The notes beneath the pieces are model-generated. The model searched no databases and was not told the DNA's origin. It was given only the letters and a program-made list of their open reading frames with translations. A DNA stretch of 5,807 bases from positions 1 through 5,807 of the forward strand of contig JAJQDF010000029.1 in the NCBI GenBank assembly GCA_021202325.1. The letters run 5' to 3'. Shown piece by piece: positions 1-5,799 of the stretch. The position numbers and the translations under genes were made by a program. The stretch comes from Clostridiales bacterium (GTDB lineage: Bacteria; Bacillota; Clostridia; Lachnospirales; Anaerotignaceae). Positions within the stretch are counted from its first letter, which is position 1; every line of letters starts with the position of its first letter.

Positions 1-56
1 GTTGTATTTTCGGCATTTATGGGATTTTATATTCATCGTGTTTATCCTTTATTGTA

Positions 57-85
57 TTGAACTTGTTGAAAAATTATTGTAAAAT
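57..85 (+). promoter_or_regulatory. Candidate sigma-A promoter for the binding protein-cysG unit
   Basis: A -35-like TTGAAC (57-62, four of six consensus bases) lies 17 nt before a -10-like TAAAAT (80-85, five of six). This would start transcription near 92, giving a leader of about 25 nt before the ATG at 118. The spacer is very AT-rich, so chance matches are likely. An upstream gene could also feed this unit, because the window begins only 117 nt before the start codon. No riboswitch fold is visible in these 117 nt, although one could lie further left. Confidence 0.4.
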
Positions 86-106
86 TAATAAACATACATT
101 TACATT

Positions 107-112
107 AGGAGG
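107..112 (+). promoter_or_regulatory. Ribosome binding site of the substrate-binding lipoprotein
   Basis: A perfect AGGAGG sits 5 nt before the ATG at 118. It fixes that start codon, which is also the one that gives a complete lipoprotein signal peptide. Confidence 0.85.
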
Positions 113-117
113 ACAAA

Positions 118-1080
118 ATGAAGAAAGCATTATTAAAACGGCTTATTTGCCTGCTTATCCCCTGCATGATTTTTACCGGCTGTTCCAGCAGTTCGGCCAC
201 TGCCGAAAGTGAAAATACCGCTGAAGAAACTGTCGAAAGCGCCTATACTTTCACCGACGACCTTGGCAGGGAGGTAACCGTCGATAATCCCCAGAGGGTT
301 GTGGCCATGATTGGTTCATTCACCGATGTATGGATGCTTGCCGGAGGAACCGTTGTTGCCGCCGCCAGCGATGCATGGACATCCCTCAATCTTGATCTGG
401 CAGATGATGTAATAAACATAGGAACAGTAAAGGATCCCAATCTTGAGTCTGTTCTCAGCGCTGATCCCGATTTTATTATAGCAAGCACCAATACGTCGGC
501 AAACCTGGAATTTATGGACACATTCGATTCTTTAGGCATACCGACCGCCTACTTTGATGTTTCTAATTTCAGCGACTATCTCAGGATGTTAAAGATATGC
601 ACCGACATTACTGGCAGAGAAAATCTCTATGAGGAAAACGGCGCCAGTGTTGCCGCCCTTGTGGAAGAATCTATTGCCAGGGCTGACGGAAGCGCACCGA
701 CTGTGCTTTACATCAGGTCATCGGTCAGCAGTATTCTTGCCAAAAGCAGTGAGGGCAATGTCTGCGGAGAAATCCTTGCAGATCTCGGTTGTACAAACAT
801 TGCCGACAGCGACACATCGCTTCTTGATAATCTGAGCATTGAAGCCATTATGAAAAATGATCCCGAATATATATTTGTTGTTCCCCAAGGAAGCGACAAG
901 GAGGCCGCCCTGCAAAACATAGAGGACACATTCACATCCAGTCCGGCATGGCAGTCCCTTTCAGCGATGCAGAGCGGCAAATATTATGTACTTGATCCCA
1001 ACCTCTATAATCTAAAACCAAACGAGTTATGGGGCGAAGCATATTCACAGATGGCTGACATTCTCTATCCTGAACAGTAA
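118..1080 (+). CDS. ABC transporter substrate-binding lipoprotein, iron-complex/cobalamin family
   Basis: This 320-residue protein is a membrane-anchored receptor that should capture a metal chelate (ferric siderophore, heme or corrinoid) outside the cell and pass it to an ABC permease. A basic start (KK, then KR at 7-8) is followed by a hydrophobic stretch and a lipobox FTGC, with the lipidated Cys at residue 22. A Ser/Glu-rich linker runs to about residue 43. The periplasmic-binding-protein-2 fold then begins with FTDDLGREV and the typical NPQRVV strand (57-62), and continues to the C-terminus with family-like blocks such as DPDFII and the late WGEAYSQMADILYP. Length is normal for the family. 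It is followed after 14 nt by the cysG-type gene, so co-transcription is likely and suggests a tetrapyrrole or iron link. No permease or ATPase gene is present here. The ligand cannot be read from sequence; the family call is firm, but cobalamin versus siderophore is open. Confidence 0.88.
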   Translation: MKKALLKRLICLLIPCMIFTGCSSSSATAESENTAEETVESAYTFTDDLGREVTVDNPQRVVAMIGSFTDVWMLAGGTVVAAASDAWTSLNLDLADDVINIGTVKDPNLESVLSADPDFIIASTNTSANLEFMDTFDSLGIPTAYFDVSNFSDYLRMLKICTDITGRENLYEENGASVAALVEESIARADGSAPTVLYIRSSVSSILAKSSEGNVCGEILADLGCTNIADSDTSLLDNLSIEAIMKNDPEYIFVVPQGSDKEAALQNIEDTFTSSPAWQSLSAMQSGKYYVLDPNLYNLKPNELWGEAYSQMADILYPEQ

Positions 1081-1094
1081 AAAGGTGAGTTAAA

Positions 1095-2459
1095 ATGGGA
1101 TATTTTCCGTTTTTTATTGATATAAAGGACAAAAAGTGCCTAATTGTAGGCGGCGGCTCTGTAGCCTTCAGGAAAATACAGAAGCTCATACCCTATGAGC
1201 CTAAAATCCATGTTGTTGCAGAAAAAATAAGCTCTTTCATCACGGATATTTCCTACAGCGGCCTGACCTGCGAAGAAAGGGCGTTTGACGACAGCGACAT
1301 TGACGGCAATTATTTTGTAATAGCCGCATCGGATAATACTGAGGTCAATCACCGCATAGCCTCTCTTTGCAGTGAAAAAGGGATACTTGTTAATGTGGTG
1401 GATTCCAAGGACGACTGCGGATTCATATTTCCGTCCCTTTTCAAAAGAGGATCTCTTTCCGCCGGAATAACCACCTGCGGAGCAAGTCCGAATTTATCGG
1501 TTTACTACAGAAATCTTTTAGAAAAAAACACGCCCTCTGATATAGAATCTATATTGGATTTTCTGAACGGCATCCGTCCCCTTGCAAAGGAAAAAATACC
1601 GGATAACGGGGACAGAAAACTATTTTTCAAGGAATGTCTGGACTTATGTATGTCTATAGACGGTGTGCCTGACTGCCAGACACTGGAGGCTCTTTTTGGC
1701 AAATACAACGGCGGAGATGCCGAAAGAACAGGCTTTGTCCATATCGTCGGCGCAGGCTGTTCCGACAGCGACCTTATTACCGTCCGAGGACTCAACTATG
1801 TACAAAACGCCGATGTTATTATTTATGATGATTTGATTGCCGAGGATTTGTTGTCCATGGCGAAGGAATCCTGCGAAAAAATATATGTGGGCAAGCGTGC
1901 CGGCAGGCACTATACGAAGCAGGATGAAATAACTCCGCTTATCGTAGCTAAAGCCAAAGAAGGCAAAACGGTTGTGCGCCTTAAGGGAGGCGATCCCTTT
2001 GTTTTCGGCCGGGGCGGCGAGGAAATAATAGCATTGATGGAAAACAGCATACCCTTCGACGAAGTTCCTGGAATTACCTCTGCCATAGCGATTCCTGCCG
2101 AGGCCGGTATTCCCGTCACCCACAGAGAAATGAGCCGTAGCTTCCATGTTATCACCGGCCATACATCCGGCGCCGGGGAGTATATTTCCGAAAGCATGGA
2201 GATTATCGCCAAGCTCAATGGAACGCTTATTTTCCTCATGGGGCTTTCTAATCTGGAAACCATATGCTCGTCACTCATTGAGTACGGAAAGGATATCAAC
2301 ACCCCTGCCGCAGTTATTTCCGGCGGCAATTCCAAAAACAAAATTACGGTTCGCGCCTCTCTTGGCGATATAGCCGAAAAGTGCCGCAAAGAGGTAGTCG
2401 CCTCCCCTGCGGTCATTGTTGTCGGCCCTGTGGCTGAGCTTGAGCTCAAATCAATATAA
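1095..2459 (+). CDS. cysG: Siroheme synthase: precorrin-2 dehydrogenase/ferrochelatase fused to uroporphyrinogen-III C-methyltransferase
   Basis: This 454-residue cytoplasmic fusion should methylate uroporphyrinogen III twice with SAM to precorrin-2, oxidise that to sirohydrochlorin with NAD+, and possibly insert iron to make siroheme. The N-terminal half has the NAD-binding GGGSVAFRK (19-27) and VNVVD, whose Asp103 matches the proposed catalytic Asp of CysG/Met8p, then FIFPS and the GASPNL block (129-134). A helical linker follows to about 210. The methyltransferase half starts at 213 and shows YDDL (244-247), GKRAG (266-270), the RLKGGDPFVFGRGGEE block (295-310), VPGITSA, GIPVTHRE and LMGL. 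Length is close to the 457 residues of E. coli CysG. AGGTGA (1083-1088), 6 nt before the ATG, supports the start. Two departures stand out: the SAM-loop motif GAGPGD reads GAGCSD (219-224), and Cys128 lies where CysG has a serine. Product may also feed cobalamin synthesis. Whether the chelatase activity is retained is inference. Confidence 0.93.
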   Translation: MGYFPFFIDIKDKKCLIVGGGSVAFRKIQKLIPYEPKIHVVAEKISSFITDISYSGLTCEERAFDDSDIDGNYFVIAASDNTEVNHRIASLCSEKGILVNVVDSKDDCGFIFPSLFKRGSLSAGITTCGASPNLSVYYRNLLEKNTPSDIESILDFLNGIRPLAKEKIPDNGDRKLFFKECLDLCMSIDGVPDCQTLEALFGKYNGGDAERTGFVHIVGAGCSDSDLITVRGLNYVQNADVIIYDDLIAEDLLSMAKESCEKIYVGKRAGRHYTKQDEITPLIVAKAKEGKTVVRLKGGDPFVFGRGGEEIIALMENSIPFDEVPGITSAIAIPAEAGIPVTHREMSRSFHVITGHTSGAGEYISESMEIIAKLNGTLIFLMGLSNLETICSSLIEYGKDINTPAAVISGGNSKNKITVRASLGDIAEKCRKEVVASPAVIVVGPVAELELKSI

Positions 2460-2473
2460 ATGCAATATCACAA

Positions 2474-2510
2474 AAACCTCCTACCGCAGTTTTTCTGCAA
2501 TAGGAGGTTT
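2474..2510. terminator. Bidirectional intrinsic terminator between convergent operons
   Basis: A perfect 10-bp outer stem (2474-2483 with 2501-2510) is followed by a 2x2 mismatch, a GCAG/CTGC inner stem (2486-2489 with 2495-2498) and a T5 loop. On the plus strand the stem is followed by TTTCTTTAT, and on the minus strand by TTTTTG. One hairpin can therefore end both the cysG transcript (stop at 2459) and the etfA transcript (stop at 2547). The gene-free gap is 87 nt and holds nothing else that I can support. Confidence 0.9.
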
Positions 2511-2546
2511 CTTTATGCTATACTATTTCATTTTTTATAATGTTCC

Positions 2547-3569
2547 TTACTGAGCGGCTTTTTCAGCTTTTCTCTTAGCTATAGCCTCTATAAGCTTCGG
2601 AACAATTGCCTTTACATCGCCAACGATACCGAGGTCAGCCACATCAAATATGGGTGCTGTGTCGTTGTTATTGATAGCTACGATATATTCTGAGCTTTCC
2701 ATACCGGCAACGTGCTGTATTGCGCCTGAGATACCGCATGCAATATAGAGATCGGGGCGTACAGTCTTACCTGTCTGTCCAACCTGGCGTTCCTTCTCAA
2801 TCCAGCCTGCATCAACGTTTGCTCTTGATGAAGAAATTGTTCCGCCAAGCTCGTCAGCAAGCTTCTGGAGCTCTCCGAAAAATTCGGGTGAGCCGATACC
2901 ACGGCCGCCGGATACAAGAACCTTAGCCTCTGTAATATCAACTTTCTTCTTATCTTCCTTAATAACCTCTCTGATTTTTACATTCATATCAGCAGGTGTA
3001 AACTCAACCTTGAAATCAACGATTTCGCCTGTTCTTGCTTCATCTCTGGGAAGAGCCTTCATAACGCCGGGACGTACAGTCGCCATCTGCGGTCTGTGAT
3101 CCTTGCAGACGATAGTTGCCATAATGTTTCCGCCGAATGCAGGACGTGTCATAAGGAGAAGCTTTGTGTCGGGCATAGTCTCGATTGTTCCAATCTCAAG
3201 CTTAGTACAATCGGCTGTAAGTCCTGTATGTACTCTGGCTGATACACGGGGTGCAAGGTCACGTCCGATCGAAGTAGCTCCGTAAAGAACAATCTCAGGA
3301 TCGCTTTCCTTTATAACCTGATACAAAGCCTTTGCATAGGGCTCTGTTACATACTCAGCAAGTATGGGATCATCCACAACAATTACTTTGTCTGCACCAT
3401 GCTTTATAAGTATGTCAGCCTTGTCCTTTATTCCGCTTCCCAATAATACGGCTACAACCTTCTGTCCCAAATCAGCCGCAAGCTCTGAAGCCTTGCCAAT
3501 AAGCTCTATACTAACCTTCTGGATATTTCCGTCTCTCTGTTCCGCTAATACGTATACATCTTTACTCAT
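2547..3569 (-). CDS. etfA: Electron transfer flavoprotein, alpha subunit
   Basis: This 340-residue protein is the FAD-carrying alpha subunit of a cytoplasmic electron transfer flavoprotein. With EtfB it should pass electrons between NADH, ferredoxin and the acyl-CoA dehydrogenase encoded two genes upstream. Domain I (about 1-200) includes LYGATSIGRDLAPRVSA (95-111) and RPAFGGNIMATI (142-153). The C-terminal FAD domain has VSGGRGIGS (219-227), SSRANVDAGW (247-256), RQVGQTGKTVRPDLYIACG (261-279) and GISGAIQH (279-286), ending in APIFDVADLGIVGD (305-318). The segment around Arg249 matches the alpha-FAD-binding region known from bifurcating Etfs. It starts directly with domain I, so it lacks the N-terminal ferredoxin-like domain of CarE-type EtfA. 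AAGGA at 3581-3585 is 11 nt before the ATG, rather long, but no other start fits. A Lys/Ala-rich tail ends the protein. Confidence 0.95.
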   Translation of the reverse strand: MSKDVYVLAEQRDGNIQKVSIELIGKASELAADLGQKVVAVLLGSGIKDKADILIKHGADKVIVVDDPILAEYVTEPYAKALYQVIKESDPEIVLYGATSIGRDLAPRVSARVHTGLTADCTKLEIGTIETMPDTKLLLMTRPAFGGNIMATIVCKDHRPQMATVRPGVMKALPRDEARTGEIVDFKVEFTPADMNVKIREVIKEDKKKVDITEAKVLVSGGRGIGSPEFFGELQKLADELGGTISSSRANVDAGWIEKERQVGQTGKTVRPDLYIACGISGAIQHVAGMESSEYIVAINNNDTAPIFDVADLGIVGDVKAIVPKLIEAIAKRKAEKAAQ

Positions 3570-3619
3570 TAGCCTACCATTCCTTTCTGCTATTATTAGT
3601 TTTTCAAGTCAGCTTGTTT

Positions 3620-4414
3620 TTAGATAATATGTCTTTCCTCTAATTTAGCTACGATAGTCTCAACAGCCTCTTCAGCTGAAAGGTCTTTGTAGTAGAGTCC
3701 CTTGCCCTTAGCCTGTTTTGTGAATGACTGTTTAACATTTGTAGGCGAGCCCTTAAGACCGATATTTTCCATGTCAACAGTATCTTTCATTTCTTCAAGC
3801 GTCCAAACCTTAACTTCTTTCTCTCTGTAAGCATCAAAGATACCTGCTACCGTCATATATCTGGGCTGAGCCAACTCTGACAATGCAGTAATAAGGCAAG
3901 GTAATTTAACCTCGATAATGTGGTATCTGTCCTCGAATTGTCTCTTTACTACAATCTTTTCCTCATCAGCATCAATTATTTCTTCGGCATAGGAAACCTG
4001 AGGAATTCCAAGGTGCTCAGCTATCTGGGGACCAACCTGGGCTGTGTCTCCGTCAATGGCCTGACGGCCTGTGATTATAATATCATAGTCAAGCTTTTTA
4101 ATAGCAGCGGCGATGGTTGATGATGTAGCCCATGTGTCGGCTCCGCCGAAGGCTCTGTCTGTTACAAGAATAGCCTCGTCGCAGCCCATGGCTAGGGCTT
4201 CTCTTAAGGCTGCATCAGCCTGTGTGGGGCCCATTGAAATAACAGTAACTGTTCCGCCAACCTTATCTCTTAACTGTAAAGCGGCCTCAATACCTGCTTT
4301 ATCGTCGGGATTTATAATACTGGGAACACCGTCTCTGATAAGTATATTTGTTTTTGGATCAAGCTTAACTTCTGTGGTATCCGGTACCTGTTTTGCACAA
4401 ACAATTATTTTCAT
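3620..4414 (-). CDS. etfB: Electron transfer flavoprotein, beta subunit
   Basis: This 264-residue beta subunit pairs with EtfA to form a soluble heterodimer carrying FAD (and AMP or a second FAD). The N-terminus MKIIVCAKQVPDT is the family hallmark. It is followed by INPDDKAGIEAALQL (34-48), VISMGP (58-63), DRAFGGADTWATS (86-98), GRQAIDGDTAQVGP (116-129) and, near the C-terminus, GSPTNVKQSF (222-231). The DRAFGGADT and GRQAIDGDTAQVGP blocks closely resemble, as I recall them, EtfB proteins from Acidaminococcus and clostridia shown to bifurcate electrons from NADH. Bifurcation here is therefore a reasonable inference, not something the sequence proves. AAGGAG (4422-4427) lies 7 nt before the ATG. 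It sits 50 nt after the acyl-CoA dehydrogenase stop and 50 nt before etfA, in the standard dehydrogenase-etfB-etfA order of clostridia. Confidence 0.95.
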   Translation of the reverse strand: MKIIVCAKQVPDTTEVKLDPKTNILIRDGVPSIINPDDKAGIEAALQLRDKVGGTVTVISMGPTQADAALREALAMGCDEAILVTDRAFGGADTWATSSTIAAAIKKLDYDIIITGRQAIDGDTAQVGPQIAEHLGIPQVSYAEEIIDADEEKIVVKRQFEDRYHIIEVKLPCLITALSELAQPRYMTVAGIFDAYREKEVKVWTLEEMKDTVDMENIGLKGSPTNVKQSFTKQAKGKGLYYKDLSAEEAVETIVAKLEERHII

Positions 4415-4464
4415 TGTCTTACTCCTTCCGCATATTTATATTCTGGCTTCATGATGGAATCGAA

Positions 4465-5610
4465 TTATTTACCGACCTTCAGATGACCTGCAATAACCAT
4501 CTTCTGAACTTCATTTGTGCCTTCGTAAATCTCAACAATCTTAGCGTCACGCATCATTCTCTCAACGTGGTATTCTCTCATGTAGCCATATCCGCCGAAC
4601 AACTGAACGCACCTTCTTGTTACGTCCGAGCCGGTGATAGCTCCGTAATATTTACCCATGCATGCATACATTCCGAAAGGAAGTCCCGCATCCTTTGTGC
4701 AGGCAGCTCTGTATACGATAAGCTGAGCCGAGTCAATTCTTGTCTTCATGTCGGCAATCTCAAACTGTGTATTCTGGAATGAACCGATTGTCTTACCAAA
4801 CTGTCTTCTCTGGCTTACATATTTGAGAGTTTCCTCAAGAGCTCCCTCAGCAATACCAAGACCTACAGCACCAACGCCGATACGTCCGATATCGAGAGTC
4901 TGCATAATCATCTTGAAGCCTTCGCCCTCTTTACCTATAAGGTTTTCTTTAGGAACTATGCAGTTGTCGAAGATAAGGTCTGCTGTTGCCGAAGCACGGA
5001 TACCCATTTTCTTCTCATGCTTACCAACTGTAAATCCGGGAGCATCAGCAGGGATAACAAGTATGGACATACCCTTATTTCCCTTTGATTTGTCAGTCAT
5101 AACAACTGTTGTGTAATATGTGGCCTCTCCGGCATTTGTAATGAAGCATTTTCTTCCGTTTACAACATAGTGGTCGCCGTCAAGATAAGCCTTTGTCTGC
5201 TGCATAGCAGCATCGGAGCCAGCGCCGGGCTCTGTCAGTCCCATAGCGCCCCATGCTTTGCCTGAAAGCAGGTCGGGAAGGAATCTCATTTTCTGTTCTT
5301 CTGTACCAAACTGATAAATAGGCCAGCAGCAAAGTGATGAATGAGCGGCCATACCTGATGTAATGGATGCGCAGTATTTTGAAATCTCCTCAATGGCGAT
5401 TACATATGCAAGATAATCTCCGCCCTGTCCGCCGTATTTTTTAGGATACTGGATACCGAGAAGGCCTGTAGGTCCAAGCTTTTCCCAAACTTCTCTGGGG
5501 AATCTCTCCTCATCATCCATCTCCTGCATAATGGGCTTGATTTCATTTTCTACGAACTCTCTTACCATTTGTCTGAATAACAGGTGTTCTTTTGATAACG
5601 TAAAATCCAT
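4465..5610 (-). CDS. Short-chain acyl-CoA dehydrogenase (butyryl-CoA dehydrogenase type)
   Basis: This 381-residue flavoenzyme interconverts an acyl-CoA and its trans-2-enoyl-CoA, and in fermenting clostridia usually works as an enoyl-CoA reductase fed by EtfBA. The N-terminal helical domain runs from MDFTLSKEH to about 120. The flavin-binding LTEPGAGSD (125-133), GRKCFITNAGEA (152-163) and KKMGIRAS (200-207) mark the middle beta domain. The C-terminal helical domain holds DIGRIGVGAVGLGIAEGALEE (240-260), RRQFGK (268-273), QLFGGYGYMREY (336-347) and IYEGTNEVQ (361-369), where Glu363 is the expected catalytic base. All family hallmarks are intact and the length is typical (about 380). AGGAGG at 5619-5624, 8 nt before the ATG, fixes the start. 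It is first in an operon with etfB and etfA. Butyryl-CoA is the default substrate, but an AcdA-like enzyme for aryl-acrylyl or other enoyl-CoAs is possible, because no crt or hbd is adjacent within the window. Confidence 0.92.
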   Translation of the reverse strand: MDFTLSKEHLLFRQMVREFVENEIKPIMQEMDDEERFPREVWEKLGPTGLLGIQYPKKYGGQGGDYLAYVIAIEEISKYCASITSGMAAHSSLCCWPIYQFGTEEQKMRFLPDLLSGKAWGAMGLTEPGAGSDAAMQQTKAYLDGDHYVVNGRKCFITNAGEATYYTTVVMTDKSKGNKGMSILVIPADAPGFTVGKHEKKMGIRASATADLIFDNCIVPKENLIGKEGEGFKMIMQTLDIGRIGVGAVGLGIAEGALEETLKYVSQRRQFGKTIGSFQNTQFEIADMKTRIDSAQLIVYRAACTKDAGLPFGMYACMGKYYGAITGSDVTRRCVQLFGGYGYMREYHVERMMRDAKIVEIYEGTNEVQKMVIAGHLKVGK

Positions 5611-5642
5611 TAATTCTTCCTCCTTTTATTCTGTATACCCAC

Positions 5643-5660
5643 ACATCAAAAACTTGATGT
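5643..5660 (-). other. Small leader hairpin upstream of the acyl-CoA dehydrogenase RBS
   Basis: ACATCAA (5660-5654) pairs perfectly with TTGATGT (5649-5643) around a 4-nt loop, ending 19 nt before the AGGAGG. The stem is AT-rich and has no T-run after it, so it does not look like a terminator. It could stabilise the 5' end or simply be chance; no function can be assigned. Confidence 0.4.
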
Positions 5661-5661
5661 T

Positions 5662-5712
5662 AAAAAAATATAAGCGGAACATACCCTTTCCCCGACTGTG
5701 ACTTGTTCCGCT
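5662..5712 (-). terminator. Terminator-like hairpin in the leader of the acyl-CoA dehydrogenase operon
   Basis: On the minus strand AGCGGAACA (5712-5704) pairs perfectly over 9 bp with TGTTCCGCT (5681-5673) around a G-rich 22-nt loop. It is followed by TATATTTTTTT (a T7 run at 5668-5662). It has the shape of a rho-independent terminator reading toward the acyl-CoA dehydrogenase gene, and it lies between the candidate promoter (5768-5799) and the start codon (5610). That makes it a candidate attenuator of the operon. Alternatively it terminates transcription arriving from a gene beyond the right edge. On the plus strand it is followed by AAAAC, so it is directional. The 22-nt loop is longer than in most strong terminators, which lowers certainty. 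Confidence 0.55.
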
Positions 5713-5767
5713 AAAACTACTACAACACGATAAACCTGCAATCATTAATATTTCTAATGACTATATA

Positions 5768-5799
5768 ATTATACTAAACTTATGTTAAACCTTTGTCAA
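5768..5799 (-). promoter_or_regulatory. Candidate promoter of the acyl-CoA dehydrogenase-etfBA operon
   Basis: A perfect -35 TTGACA (5799-5794) is followed by TAGTAT (5776-5771, four of six) after 17 nt and by a perfect TATAAT (5773-5768) after 20 nt. The boxes overlap, so either the weaker -10 with ideal spacing or the perfect -10 with an over-long spacer is used. Transcription would start near 5761, giving a leader of about 150 nt before the ATG at 5610. Only 8 nt of sequence lie beyond the -35 box, so upstream elements cannot be seen. Confidence 0.6.
5782..5799 (-). promoter_or_regulatory. Candidate Rex (redox-sensing repressor) operator over the -35 box
   Basis: Read on the minus strand, the 18-mer TTGACAAAGGTTTAACAT matches the clostridial Rex consensus TTGTTAA-N4-TTAACAA at 11 of 14 fixed positions (5 of 7 in the left half, 6 of 7 in the right). 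Its left half contains the -35 TTGACA. Rex is known to repress butyryl-CoA dehydrogenase/Etf operons in Clostridium when NADH/NAD+ is low, so both place and target make sense. The match is imperfect and partly explained by the -35 sequence itself. Rex control is inference. Confidence 0.45.

Noticed and set aside
1..60. Open frame running from the left edge to TGA at 58-60, possibly the end of a membrane protein
   Set aside because: All three plus frames are open over this AT-rich stretch for similar lengths, and the 19 residues show no recognisable family motif, so a real gene end cannot be told from chance.
63..80. Rex-like palindrome in the promoter region of the binding protein gene
   Set aside because: It gives only about 9 of 14 matches with a poor right half (3 of 7); AT-rich DNA yields such matches often.
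74..91. TTATT/AATAA inverted repeat over the -10 box, considered as a Fur-type operator
   Set aside because: There are only 5-bp arms in very AT-rich sequence and no convincing match to the Fur box.
1644..2449. Long antisense open frames (172 and 179 codons) inside the cysG gene
   Set aside because: They lie opposite a gene with clear protein-family motifs over its full length, overlap each other, and show no recognisable domain; they are shadows of codon bias.
3569..3580. Three-codon ORF (ATG GTA GGC TAA) overlapping the etfA start as TAATG
   Set aside because: The only nearby Shine-Dalgarno directly abuts this ATG with no spacing, so initiation there is unlikely; it is probably coincidence.
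4411..4452. 13-codon minus-strand ORF between the dehydrogenase and etfB whose TGA overlaps the etfB ATG
   Set aside because: It has no ribosome binding site before its ATG, and etfB has its own good AAGGAG, so translational coupling is not supported.
5626..5745. 39-codon minus-strand ORF in the acyl-CoA dehydrogenase leader
   Set aside because: It has no Shine-Dalgarno before its ATG, runs through both hairpins, is Cys/Ser/Phe-rich without pattern, and has no run of one amino acid that would mark a classical leader peptide.
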